From positions 62,001 to 126,000 of the forward strand of contig NZ_JAGGLB010000028.1 of NCBI RefSeq assembly GCF_017874215.1: a DNA stretch of 64,000 bases, in the 5' to 3' direction. A program made the position numbers and the translations under genes. The stretch comes from Paenibacillus eucommiae (GTDB taxonomy: Bacteria; Bacillota; Bacilli; Paenibacillales; NBRC-103111). This document shows positions 16,537-25,441 of this stretch, piece by piece. The notes beneath the pieces were generated by a model. It did no database searches. It had not been told where the DNA came from and was given only the letters and a program-made list of their open reading frames with translations. The stretch's first letter is position 1; each line of letters begins with the position of its first letter.

Positions 16537-16843
16537 TGCGCGCGCTGGCAGGGGCCATCTTCATCCCCAGCGCTTGCTCCCGCTAGGAATCTCCTCCAGC
16601 AAAGAGAAAACTTCTTGTTGGCTGTCCGTTTGAAGCTTGGTGTTCGTGAGGTAGTAGCTGGAAGAGGGAGTGGCTGTGGGTGGAGGAGCGATAGCGCCCG
16701 CCTTTAAAGATTTGTTCCAACCCCCTATCCATTTCATTCGAAGGAACAAATCTTTAACAGCGGCTGGAGCCCACAGCCATTCCCTCCATAACGCTCCTAA
16801 GTTTCGAACACGCACCTCAAAGGATCGCGACAAGGCGTCCTTT
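16537..16843 (+). repeat. cloverleaf repeat module, copy A
   Basis: The outer stem GAGGGAGTGGCTGTGGG (16664-16680) pairs with 16770-16786, with one GU pair. Inside it stand a small hairpin around 16687-16700, a central stem AAAGATTTGTTCC (16706-16718) with GGAACAAATCTTT (16743-16755), and a second small hairpin CAGCGGCTG (16758-16766). Looser pairing continues outward (GTGTTCG with CGAACAC). The tail CAAGGCGTCC touches the stop codon of the lysR gene at 16845. No protein coding is apparent. Confidence 0.88.
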
Positions 16844-16844
16844 T

Positions 16845-17738
16845 TTACGATCTTGCATCCATAATTTGTTTCATGGTTGCAATAAAGGCTTCAGCAGCTT
16901 TAGAAATGTATCTGCCTTTGCGATAGGCGATGACCAGCGTTCGAGTCGGGTGTCCTTCTAGGTGCAGGTAAGTGGGAGCCAGCTCGCTTCTACTTCTTTT
17001 GGAAATAAGAAAAGGCACAAAAGCAATACCCATACCAGCAGCAACAAGGGACTGTATAGTTTCCATGTTACTGGATTCAAATACAATATTCGGTGAAATG
17101 CCTGCCTGTTGGCAAAGCTGGGTGGTGAGCTTGCGAAAGCCCTGCCCGTTCTTTAAAGCTATAAAGGGCTCCTGCTTTAGCTCTCCCAAATGAATAGGAT
17201 CGGAACGTGAAGCCAATGGATGCTGAGGATGAACAGCCAGTACAATTTCTTCTTCTAATAAAGTTTCATAATAAAGCGAGTCATCTCTAAGCGGAAGGGA
17301 GAGCAGGCTAATATCGGTTTGGCCGCTGCTTGTAAGTGTCTCCAGGTTAAAGGAGGTTTCCTCGACCAGCGAAACTTCAATTTCCGGGTAGGCAGCCTGG
17401 AACGCAGGGACGACATAAGGGAGAATGGTTGAGCCTGTGATAGGCATGCTGCCGACGATGAGCCGTCCTTTTTTCATCTGTGAGATATCTTCCATTTCTT
17501 TTTTCAGCTGCTCCACCAGGTCGAGAATTTGTTGTGATTTCTCTACAAAAAGCGACCCGGCATGTGTGAGCTCAACAGAGCTTGTGCTGCGCTGAAAGAG
17601 CAATACTCCCAGCTCTTTTTCCAGCTTGGACAGCTGCTGGCTGAGAGAAGGCTGAGCGATATGCAGCTTTTCTGCGGCTCTGGAGAAATTGCGTTCAATG
17701 GCAATTTGAATGGCATATTGAAGCTGTCGTAATTCCAT
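16845..17738 (-). CDS. LysR-family transcriptional regulator
   Basis: The protein has 297 residues. The N-terminal helix-turn-helix is obvious (NFSRAAEKLHIAQPSLSQQLSKLEKELG), and the rest is the periplasmic-binding-like effector domain. The reading frame extends 14 codons further upstream, but the ATG at 17738 has a GGGAGGCG site and matches the usual MELRQLQYA start of the family. It is divergent from leuCD with 266 bases between, and a T-N11-A dyad lies in front of the leuC promoter. A role in controlling leuCD is therefore likely but is inference. The effector is unknown. The repeat module at 16537-16843 follows its stop codon directly. Confidence 0.9.
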   Translation of the reverse strand: MELRQLQYAIQIAIERNFSRAAEKLHIAQPSLSQQLSKLEKELGVLLFQRSTSSVELTHAGSLFVEKSQQILDLVEQLKKEMEDISQMKKGRLIVGSMPITGSTILPYVVPAFQAAYPEIEVSLVEETSFNLETLTSSGQTDISLLSLPLRDDSLYYETLLEEEIVLAVHPQHPLASRSDPIHLGELKQEPFIALKNGQGFRKLTTQLCQQAGISPNIVFESSNMETIQSLVAAGMGIAFVPFLISKRSRSELAPTYLHLEGHPTRTLVIAYRKGRYISKAAEAFIATMKQIMDARS

Positions 17739-17800
17739 GTTTTTCGCCTCCCGAGTCAAATTATAACCTGCTGTAATCATAAAAGAAAATAAATCTGGAT

Positions 17801-17850
17801 GGATATAGAATGGAGGTAGGATGGAGATAGGACGGATATAGGTTGGATAT
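17801..17850. repeat. 11-bp tandem repeats between lysR and leuC
   Basis: About four and a half units of GGATATAGGAT type stand head to tail: GGATATAGAAT, GGAGGTAGGAT, GGAGATAGGAC, GGATATAGGTT, GGATAT. The 11-bp period is close to one DNA helical turn. Confidence 0.85.
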
Positions 17851-17886
17851 CATGCATTCATTAGAAAGAGACCACTTATAGTTATT

Positions 17887-17905
17887 ACTTATCAGACTGA
17901 TAGGT
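17887..17905. promoter_or_regulatory. candidate LysR-type operator upstream of leuC
   Basis: TATCA-GAC-TGATA (17890-17902) is a dyad with the T-N11-A form typical of LysR-type sites, extended by AC and GT on the outside. It sits about 47-65 bases before the likely leuC transcription start, the usual place of an activating site for this regulator class. Confidence 0.6.
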
Positions 17906-17913
17906 TTTATGTC

Positions 17914-17942
17914 TTGCTGCAATAACCGAGGAATGTTACAAT
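17914..17942 (+). promoter_or_regulatory. promoter of leuCD
   Basis: TTGCTG (17914-17919), a 17-nt spacer and TACAAT (17937-17942). The leader to the leuC ATG is about 55 nt, and no T-box or terminator hairpin is visible in it. Confidence 0.65.
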
Positions 17943-18004
17943 TCTATTACAAGCTTTTGTGCGCTCCAAATGGAACGGACTTAACAAATAAGAGGTGATT
18001 GCAA

Positions 18005-19426
18005 ATGAGTAAGCAAACTATGTTCGAGAAGATTTGGAATAATCACGTTATTCATCAGGAAGAAGGCAAGCCGAGCGTTATTTATATCGATTTGCAGCTA
18101 GTTCATGAAGTGACATCGCCCCAAGCTTTTGAAGGGCTTCGTTTAAGTGGACGGAAAGTCCGCAGACCGGATTTAACTTTTGCAACGATGGATCATAACG
18201 TGCCAACGAAAGACCGCTTTAACATTTCCGATCCGATTTCCAAGCAGCAGATTGACACGCTTTCCCAAAACTGTCGCGATTTCGGCGTTACCTTGTTTGA
18301 TCTGGACAGCATTGACCAAGGCGTAGTTCACGTTATGGGTCCTGAACTTGGCCTTACACATCCTGGCAAAACAATCGTTTGCGGGGACAGTCATACATCT
18401 ACGCATGGCGCGTTTGGCGCTCTTGCTTTTGGTATTGGTACGAGTGAGGTTGAGCATGTTATGGCGACACAAACTTTGCAGCAGTCCAAGGCAAAAACAC
18501 TTGAGGTCCGCATTGACGGCAGACTGAATCCGGGCGTTACAGCCAAGGATTTGATTCTGGGCGTTATTGCCAAATACGGAACTGATTTCGCAACCGGCTA
18601 TGTGATCGAGTACACGGGCGAAGCCATCCGCGGCCTTTCCATGGAAGAAAGAATGACTGTATGTAATATGTCTATTGAAGCAGGAGCAAGAGCAGGTTTG
18701 ATCGCTCCGGATGAGACTACTTTCAACTACCTGCGCGGACGTGAGTATGTTCCTCAAGGTGAAGCTTTCGATACGGCAGTTGAAGCTTGGAAGTATTACA
18801 CAACTGACGAAGGTGCAGTGTATGATTATGTGGTTGATTTTGATGCTGCATCCTTAGTACCACAAGTAACTTGGGGTACCAGCCCTGGTATGGGAACAAG
18901 TGTAACTTCTCTAGTACCGGATCCGCAAAGCTTTCCTACGGAAAATGAGCGCAAAGCATCGGAGAAAGCACTTGAATATATGGGTCTTACACCCGGTACG
19001 CCAATTACCGATTTGAAGCTGGATGTTGTATTTATTGGCTCCTGCACAAACGGACGTATCGAAGATCTGCGCGCTGCAGCTGCAGTAGCCGAAGGCTATC
19101 AGGTAGCTTCGCATGTTCAGGCGATTGTTGTGCCAGGCTCTGGCCGAGTGAAAATTCAAGCTGAGAAGGAAGGCCTGGATCGCATCTTTACTGAAGCGGG
19201 CTTCGAATGGCGCGATGCCGGATGCAGCATGTGTTTGGCTATGAATCCGGATTACCTGACTCCTGGTCAACGCTGTGCTTCCACGTCTAACCGTAATTTC
19301 GAAGGGCGTCAGGGACGCGACGGACGTACGCATCTGGTTTCACCAGCAATGGCGGCGGCAGCTGCTATTGAAGGACACTTTGTAGATGTGCGTGATTGGG
19401 AATTCAAAGCTTATCAACAAGCTTAA
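18005..19426 (+). CDS. leuC: 3-isopropylmalate dehydratase large subunit
   Basis: The protein has 473 residues from the ATG at 18005 (AGAGGTG at 7 nt); a TTG two codons earlier is in frame but too close to the ribosome binding site. It is an aconitase-superfamily protein with CGDSHTSTHGAFGALAFGIGTSEVEHVMATQ and the cluster ligand motifs GSCTNGR and CSMCLAMNPD. With LeuD it isomerises 2- to 3-isopropylmalate in leucine synthesis using a 4Fe-4S cluster. It forms an operon with leuD. The other leu genes are not in the window. Confidence 0.96.
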   Translation: MSKQTMFEKIWNNHVIHQEEGKPSVIYIDLQLVHEVTSPQAFEGLRLSGRKVRRPDLTFATMDHNVPTKDRFNISDPISKQQIDTLSQNCRDFGVTLFDLDSIDQGVVHVMGPELGLTHPGKTIVCGDSHTSTHGAFGALAFGIGTSEVEHVMATQTLQQSKAKTLEVRIDGRLNPGVTAKDLILGVIAKYGTDFATGYVIEYTGEAIRGLSMEERMTVCNMSIEAGARAGLIAPDETTFNYLRGREYVPQGEAFDTAVEAWKYYTTDEGAVYDYVVDFDAASLVPQVTWGTSPGMGTSVTSLVPDPQSFPTENERKASEKALEYMGLTPGTPITDLKLDVVFIGSCTNGRIEDLRAAAAVAEGYQVASHVQAIVVPGSGRVKIQAEKEGLDRIFTEAGFEWRDAGCSMCLAMNPDYLTPGQRCASTSNRNFEGRQGRDGRTHLVSPAMAAAAAIEGHFVDVRDWEFKAYQQA

Positions 19427-19454
19427 TTTATAGAAGTAAAGGAGAATCACCCAT

Positions 19455-20060
19455 ATGGAAGCATTCCAAAAGCATACCGGCCTGGTTGCTCCGGTAGATC
19501 GTGTAAACGTAGATACTGACGCCATCATTCCAAAGCAATTTTTGAAACGAATTGAACGTACCGGCTTCGGCCAATTTCTTTTCTTCGAGTGGAGATTTGA
19601 TCAAAGTGGTGCTGTCATTCCTGATTTTTCGTTAAACCAACCACGTTATGAAGGAGCATCCGTGCTTATTTCAAGAGCAAATTTCGGCTGCGGTTCTTCT
19701 CGTGAGCATGCACCTTGGGCTATTCTTGATTATGGATTCAAGGTTGTAATTGCACCGTCTTATGCTGATATTTTTTACAACAATTGCTTTAAAAATGGTA
19801 TTTTGCCACTCAAGCTGTCAGAAGAACAGGTCGAGGATTTGTTCCAGCGTACCGCGAAGCATGAAAACTACAAGCTGCATGTTGATCTGGAAAACAATAA
19901 GTTAACGGATGACTACGGTCTTCACATTGAGTTCACTCTTGATGAGCATCGCCGCCAGTTCTTATTGCAAGGTCTGGATGATATCGGTCTGACACTTCAA
20001 CATGCAGATGCGATTTCGGCGTATGAAGTAAAGCATAAAGAGCGTTTGGCATACAAATAA
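19455..20060 (+). CDS. leuD: 3-isopropylmalate dehydratase small subunit
   Basis: The protein has 201 residues, the normal LeuD size. Motifs include VDRVNVDTDAIIPKQFLK at the N-terminus and NFGCGSSREHAPWAL-type sequence (FGCGSSREHAPWAI) in the swivelling domain that completes the active site with LeuC. It begins 28 bases after leuC with an AAAGGAGA site and ends before a clear terminator at 20107. Confidence 0.96.
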   Translation: MEAFQKHTGLVAPVDRVNVDTDAIIPKQFLKRIERTGFGQFLFFEWRFDQSGAVIPDFSLNQPRYEGASVLISRANFGCGSSREHAPWAILDYGFKVVIAPSYADIFYNNCFKNGILPLKLSEEQVEDLFQRTAKHENYKLHVDLENNKLTDDYGLHIEFTLDEHRRQFLLQGLDDIGLTLQHADAISAYEVKHKERLAYK

Positions 20061-20106
20061 AAGCAATATACATGAAGGAACAACAGACAATTGCTGCAAT
20101 AAATTT

Positions 20107-20135
20107 GGCCGCTGAATTTTAGCGGTCTTTTTTTT
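20107..20135 (+). terminator. terminator of leuCD
   Basis: GGCCGCT (20107-20113) pairs with AGCGGTC (20121-20127), one GU pair, followed by eight T. Confidence 0.88.
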
Positions 20136-20321
20136 GCAACTTTTGGTATTTTTTTGCGTCTAATAGGTTAATAGTTTGTCGAAGGATCGGGGGTTTTGCA
20201 CGATATCAAGCGATTTTACCGCACGAATAGCTAAACTGCATAATATGTCGCTATGTCGCTAGGTTTCTTTGGAGGTCCAATTATTTTTTAATATTATTTC
20301 TAAACTACATAGAGGTGAATA

Positions 20322-21860
20322 ATGAAAATATCAGCAGCTTTTTTGTCACTGTTAGTTTGCATGCTTTTATTGCCTAGCTTTGTACTGGGGGCGAAGCCCG
20401 TTGAAGCAGCGAAAGCAGTTACTCCTGTTACCCCGCCTAAACCGATCAAATTATTTATGGATGGAAAAGAATTAAATCCTGAAGTTGCACCCCTTATCAA
20501 GAATGATAATACGCTTGTACCTGTGCGGATTATTGCTGAGGAAATAGGGGCCAAAGTGAGCTGGGATGGGAAGAAACGCCTGGTTACCGTGGAAAAGGAA
20601 GATGTTGTCATCCAACTGACGATTGATAACAGACAAGTCATGGTCAAAGACAAAAAACAAGAGATTGAGGTTGCACCTATCATATTGGAAGGCAATACAA
20701 TGCTTCCCGTCCGTTTCATCGGCGAACTGCTTGGTGTAAAATTTAATTGGGACAAGGTGACTTATTCCGTACATATGTTTAAGCCGGAGGTGCCTGCTCC
20801 GAGTACACCACCTACTACTGAAGAACCGGAAACACCCGGCGAGAAGCCAAACCCGGATCCGAATACGCCTACTCCGAGTCCAAGTCCGGATCCGAAGCCA
20901 GATCCCGGTTCTGAGGGGGGCACTAAGGATCCTGGAACGGGAACTGAACCAGGAACAGATGGCGGTAAAGATGTGCCGGTCGATCAGACGATCCATGTCG
21001 TACAATCTATCGAAACAAATGGTACTGATTTGATCGTCAGAACGAGCAATGGTGTGATCAAGCCAACGGCTTTCAAATTGGACAATCCTAACCGTATTGT
21101 TTTTGATCTGCCCTACGCAGAGCTGGATACAGCGCTGAAGAATCAGATGGTAGGAACTGCTGGAGAGCTTGTGTCCAATCACCCGCTCGTTCAAAAAATC
21201 CGTTATTCCAATTTTTCAAGTACGCCGCCAACAGTTAGAATCACGCTTGACTTAATTGGCATGGCGGATTTCCAAATGCTCACATCAACAGACCCGAATG
21301 TTTGGAGTGCAACTATTTCTGAGCATAAGATTACTGTTGTTATTGATGCGGGACATGGGGGGACGGATCCTGGGGCAATTTCGTTAACTGGGAAAAAGGA
21401 GAAGGATTTTACCCTGCCGATGGCGAAGAAAGTGAGTGAACTGCTCGCACAGGATAAGAGGATCACTGTTTTGCAATCCCGACCAGACGATGTTTATGTG
21501 GATCTGGATGGCAGAGTCAAATTTGCAAATGATGCGGGGGCCGATCTATTTCTTTCTATTCATGGAAACAAGCACACGCCAACAGTTACAGGTGTAGAAA
21601 CTTACTACTATAGACCGGAAAGTCTAGCTTTTGCGAACATTATTCATAAATATACGGTTGCTGGAACAGGATTTACAGATAGAAGGGTACGAAAAGAAGA
21701 TTTTAGGGTAATTAATAAGACTAAGATGCCGGCAGTGCTGGTGGAGGTCGGTTACTTATCCAACAAAAACGATGAAGCCGCCATGTATAAAGATGATTTC
21801 CAAAATCAAGTAGCAGCCTCCTTAGCCGCCGCCATCAAAGAATACTTGAACCTCAAATAA
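20322..21860 (+). CDS. exported N-acetylmuramoyl-L-alanine amidase with stalk and AMIN domains
   Basis: The protein has 512 residues. A signal peptide (1-~24) is followed by a copper-amine-oxidase N-terminal-like stalk domain (~38-150, with two NTLVPVR/NTMLPVR repeats), a Pro/Gly/Thr-rich linker (~153-218), an AMIN domain (~225-325) and an Amidase_3 catalytic domain (~335-510). Zinc-site motifs are VIDAGHGGTDPGA and SIHGNK; the catalytic glutamate lies in VEVGYLSN. It should cleave the amide bond between N-acetylmuramate and the stem peptide. The stalk domain has no oxidase chemistry. It starts with AGAGGTGA and is followed within 20 bases by a lipoprotein gene, so it leads a three-gene envelope operon. 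Confidence 0.92.
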   Translation: MKISAAFLSLLVCMLLLPSFVLGAKPVEAAKAVTPVTPPKPIKLFMDGKELNPEVAPLIKNDNTLVPVRIIAEEIGAKVSWDGKKRLVTVEKEDVVIQLTIDNRQVMVKDKKQEIEVAPIILEGNTMLPVRFIGELLGVKFNWDKVTYSVHMFKPEVPAPSTPPTTEEPETPGEKPNPDPNTPTPSPSPDPKPDPGSEGGTKDPGTGTEPGTDGGKDVPVDQTIHVVQSIETNGTDLIVRTSNGVIKPTAFKLDNPNRIVFDLPYAELDTALKNQMVGTAGELVSNHPLVQKIRYSNFSSTPPTVRITLDLIGMADFQMLTSTDPNVWSATISEHKITVVIDAGHGGTDPGAISLTGKKEKDFTLPMAKKVSELLAQDKRITVLQSRPDDVYVDLDGRVKFANDAGADLFLSIHGNKHTPTVTGVETYYYRPESLAFANIIHKYTVAGTGFTDRRVRKEDFRVINKTKMPAVLVEVGYLSNKNDEAAMYKDDFQNQVAASLAAAIKEYLNLK

Positions 21861-21877
21861 GGAGTGTGAGTACTATC

Positions 21878-22465
21878 ATGAGAAAACGATTATTTCAAGG
21901 GATGCTGCTAACAGGTGTTATTGTGCTGGCTGCAGCAGGATGTGCTAAAAATGAAAAACCGCTGACACCGGCCCAGCCGCAAGAAACGGCAGTGTCTACT
22001 CCAATTACACCGGAGCAGACCCCTGTACCGACGCAAGAACCGACACCAGAACCAACGCCTGAAATGAAGAGAAAAGCTGTTAAGCTGTATTACACAGATT
22101 CAGAAATAACCAAGCTTATCGAAAAGGACGCTGAGATCACCTACGCTAAGGATGAAGATGTATACGCAGCTGCCCTTGAAGCTTTGAAAGAAAGTGACGA
22201 TACAAGCCTGGTTTCACTCTTTAAAGATATTACCTTTAAAGTTTCCGGGGATGTTAAGGAAAAAGGAGAGCTCAAGGTCGATCTGATCTTTGGACCTGAT
22301 GCACAGCTAGGATCTATGGGAGAATCCTATTTTCTCCAGGCAATTCATAAAACCGTCTTTCAATTTCCAGAAGTGAAGTCACTTTATATAACCAAAGATG
22401 GCCAGCAAGTAGAAAGCTTAATGGGGCATGTGGACTTTCCGTATCCAATCAAGCGGGTTGACTAA
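21878..22465 (+). CDS. GerMN-domain lipoprotein
   Basis: The protein has 195 residues from the ATG at 21878. A lipoprotein signal ends at LAAAGC (C22), then a Pro/Thr/Glu-rich linker (~35-65) leads to one GerMN domain (~70-195), the module found in GerM and in lipoproteins that act with peptidoglycan amidases. A GTG at 21866 gives a slightly longer form but is too close to AAGGAG. It sits between the amidase and the SLH gene, so a role in cell-wall growth or hydrolysis is likely. It has one GerMN copy, while Bacillus GerM has two. Confidence 0.85.
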   Translation: MRKRLFQGMLLTGVIVLAAAGCAKNEKPLTPAQPQETAVSTPITPEQTPVPTQEPTPEPTPEMKRKAVKLYYTDSEITKLIEKDAEITYAKDEDVYAAALEALKESDDTSLVSLFKDITFKVSGDVKEKGELKVDLIFGPDAQLGSMGESYFLQAIHKTVFQFPEVKSLYITKDGQQVESLMGHVDFPYPIKRVD

Positions 22466-22493
22466 TTTCAAGATAGAGGAGCTATATCGGAAT

Positions 22494-25220
22494 ATGAAGA
22501 AACACAAGTTAAATAAATTGATTTTAAGCTCGATGATTGCTACAAGTCTTGTTGCGAGTCCTGTATATGCAGAATTAAATAATGGAAGCGGCTCTTCCGT
22601 ATCCGGTAAAGTTAAGCTTTCCTTTCCTGATGTGAAAGAAAGCTATTGGGGAACCCGCCATATTACTAAATTAGCGATAGAAGGAATCATAGACGGTTAC
22701 GAGGACGGTACTTATCGTGCCGAGAATTCTGTGACACAGCAGGAAGCTATCGTCATGGCGATACGGATGATGGACCTGGAGGGTGAAGTAAAAGCATTGA
22801 AAGAAACGACTGTTTTTCCGGAGTTTCTTGGAGTCGATGACTTTTTCAGAAATTATGTCGCAGTAGCCCTTAACAAAGGTTTGATTACACTTCCAGAAGA
22901 GAAGCTGAATACCGACGGATCAAAGACAAAATGGGGGGCTCGCAAGGCTACAAGAGAATGGGTGGCCAAAATTGCTATACGTGCTATCGGTCAGCAATCC
23001 ATTGCGGAAAGCCTTGCTTCAACACCTACTTCTTTTACAGATAATAGCAAGATCGATTATTCCGAGCTCGGTTATATCAATGCAGCGGTTTCTCTGAAAA
23101 TTGTAGATGGATTCGAAGACGGAACGTTCCGTCCCAAAGGTGCTGTAACACGTGCACAGATTGCCACATTCCTGAGCCGTTCCCAAAAGGATTTGGCTAA
23201 GCCTTCTTCCAAAATTGCCAGAGGCTACATGAGCAGCTTGACGGGCGACAGCATTGCGCTTATGGACAAAAATGGCGAGGTAACGAACTATAAGCTGTCT
23301 AATGATGCCACTTTTTACGGTAACAAGAACGATACTAAAATATCGCCTGAGGCGATTAAAGAAACCTATGAGATTTCGGTCGTGCAAGTCGATGGAACTG
23401 TATACATGGTGGAATTGATTAGTGACCAGCTGCAAATGGACGTTTATGAAGGTGAATTGCTGGCCACTTATGTAGACAAGATGTCCCTTGCTCTTCTAAG
23501 AAATAATCAATACGAGAACTATAACTTGTCACAAAATGTGTCTATAACAGACGCGGCGGGGAAAGAGCTGAGCTTAAGTTCACTAGTCAAAGGAAGCCAG
23601 ATTGAATTAAGAAAAAGCAAGATTGCCAAAAATCCGGAAATTACCCAAATCGTCGTCAAGCAGGTTCCGGTGAGCAAGTCCTCCGAAGGTACGATTCAAA
23701 CGATTAGCAGGGAAGAGAATGCGCTGCAAATTCTGGAGGCATCTACCAGCAAGTCTGAAACCTTCAAATTTTCCAACCAGGCGATTTTCTTATTTGCTGA
23801 TAATTCTTCAGCTGATTTTAATTCAATTCATGTTGGAGACACCATTGCCTATGAAGTTGTGAACAATCAAATCGCTAAAGTAATCATTAAGAAACAGGCG
23901 GATATTGGCATAACTGTTGAAGGAACCCTTACTGGGATCGATGCCGATAAAACGTATATTACGATTAGTAAGTCTAATGGCGAGGCGCTCGCATCTTACT
24001 TTTTGGCTGACAACGTTCAGGTTCAAATTGATGGTCTTACTACAGCCGGTGTATTCGATTTGGAAAAGGGCGATGTACTAAAGCTGGATTTGCTGAACAA
24101 TAAAATTACAAAGATTACTGCGACTAACCGGAGCATTAACAATCAGTATTTTGCGAGGATTGTCAGCTATGAGCCTACTTCTAAATTTTTGATGCTGGAA
24201 GATTATAAAGGCAAGCCACTCGCGTACAAATTATCGGAAAGCACACTGCTTTACTATTATTCCACTACAATGCCTTTTGCTAATTTCGGTAGTGTGTTTA
24301 CACCAGGGAAAAGAGTAGATTTGCAAATATCTAATGATAAAGTCATCTCGATTCGTTTTGCAACGCAAATGGAGGGGACGATCAGCCAGCTCAATTTACT
24401 GACAAATGATATCACCATAAAGGGTGAAGGCGGTCAGCTAGTCAGCTTTAAGCTGGTGCAGGTTCCCGGAGTGGAAATCCCGAACAGAACATCAAGCAAA
24501 TTAGCTGATTTGATTATTGGTGATCCGGTTACAATTACCTTTAGTCCCGATCAAGTAAATATCAGTAAAATCACTGTAAATAAAACGTTTTTATATAAAA
24601 CGATTCTTACTAACAGCACGACCAAAAGAGTGACCGTACAAAACAATCTAAATACTACCTATGAGTATTCGCTGGATCAGGTTCCGTTAGTTAGAGAGGA
24701 TCAAACAACAGCAGCTTTCAGTGATGTATTAGCCGATGAATATATAAAGCTGAGCTTTAAAGGTAATGTAGTTACAAAGGCAGAGCTGATCACGCCGATC
24801 CGGGCTGAAATTACGGCTGTGGATGCGGCCAGCACAAGCATTACGGTGCAGGACTTCGCTGGAAAAAGCAAGGTGGTTGGTCTCGGAGCTAATTACGCTG
24901 TTAAAGGCAATGGCGGAACTGCACTAACCTTCGCTAATCTAAAGGTCGGTGACCGTGTGCAAGTGCTGAAGGATGCGGAAGGCAAAATGGTCATCCAGGT
25001 AGCCTCTGCGTTCCAGAAGGAATTTGCTTCCTACAACAATGTGCTGAATCAGCTGGTGTTTAAGGCTGGAAATGCGGGAGACAAAAATACGTATAACTTA
25101 TATCCAAGAGCTTATTATCATAAAGGCAGCGAGGTTTTGTCATTAACTTCCTTCGCAGCAAATGATGCTGTGATGATTTATGTGCTGGATGATAAAATCG
25201 TTGAAATGTCAAAGAAATAA
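22494..25220 (+). CDS. S-layer homology domain protein with tandem beta-domain repeats
   Basis: The protein has 908 residues from the ATG at 22494 (AGAGGAG site). The signal peptide ends at SPVYA. Three SLH domains follow: SFPDVKESYW...GYEDGTYRAE, a divergent second (VFPEFLGVDDFFRNYVAVALNKG) and SFTDNSKIDYSE...GFEDGTFRPKG. They should bind pyruvylated wall polymer. From about residue 240 to the end, eight to nine units of ~70-80 residues repeat a pattern: (A/E)G-x-(V/I) strand, a mid VQ/ITI strand, and a closing LKVGDxVxV...IxxI. I do not recognise this repeat as a named domain. The gene follows the GerMN lipoprotein after 28 bases. It may be a wall-anchored scaffold working with the amidase; that is inference. 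Confidence 0.85.
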   Translation: MKKHKLNKLILSSMIATSLVASPVYAELNNGSGSSVSGKVKLSFPDVKESYWGTRHITKLAIEGIIDGYEDGTYRAENSVTQQEAIVMAIRMMDLEGEVKALKETTVFPEFLGVDDFFRNYVAVALNKGLITLPEEKLNTDGSKTKWGARKATREWVAKIAIRAIGQQSIAESLASTPTSFTDNSKIDYSELGYINAAVSLKIVDGFEDGTFRPKGAVTRAQIATFLSRSQKDLAKPSSKIARGYMSSLTGDSIALMDKNGEVTNYKLSNDATFYGNKNDTKISPEAIKETYEISVVQVDGTVYMVELISDQLQMDVYEGELLATYVDKMSLALLRNNQYENYNLSQNVSITDAAGKELSLSSLVKGSQIELRKSKIAKNPEITQIVVKQVPVSKSSEGTIQTISREENALQILEASTSKSETFKFSNQAIFLFADNSSADFNSIHVGDTIAYEVVNNQIAKVIIKKQADIGITVEGTLTGIDADKTYITISKSNGEALASYFLADNVQVQIDGLTTAGVFDLEKGDVLKLDLLNNKITKITATNRSINNQYFARIVSYEPTSKFLMLEDYKGKPLAYKLSESTLLYYYSTTMPFANFGSVFTPGKRVDLQISNDKVISIRFATQMEGTISQLNLLTNDITIKGEGGQLVSFKLVQVPGVEIPNRTSSKLADLIIGDPVTITFSPDQVNISKITVNKTFLYKTILTNSTTKRVTVQNNLNTTYEYSLDQVPLVREDQTTAAFSDVLADEYIKLSFKGNVVTKAELITPIRAEITAVDAASTSITVQDFAGKSKVVGLGANYAVKGNGGTALTFANLKVGDRVQVLKDAEGKMVIQVASAFQKEFASYNNVLNQLVFKAGNAGDKNTYNLYPRAYYHKGSEVLSLTSFAANDAVMIYVLDDKIVEMSKK

Positions 25221-25268
25221 CCCCGTATTCAAAAATAACGAACATGCTTGAAACATATGTAATCTATC

Positions 25269-25318
25269 ATCCGTCTGTTTGGGTAGAGTCTATCTATCCT
25301 TGCAGACGGATTGTTTTT
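25269..25318 (+). terminator. terminator of the amidase-GerMN-SLH operon
   Basis: ATCCGTCTG (25269-25277) pairs with CAGACGGAT (25303-25311). The loop itself pairs (GGTAGA with TCTATC), and a T run TGTTTTT follows. Confidence 0.82.
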
Positions 25319-25441
25319 GAGGACATTTCGTTAAATTTTTGCGGAAATTGATAAAAAATTTGTAAATTAGCTGTTTCAAGGATTGATTCTAGACTCACAA
25401 TTCGCTACACTTGAACATATTACACCTAGGAAAGAGGAGCT

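Noticed and set aside
20322..21860. Copper amine oxidase enzyme
   Set aside because: Only the N-terminal stalk-type domain is present; the catalytic part is an Amidase_3 domain.
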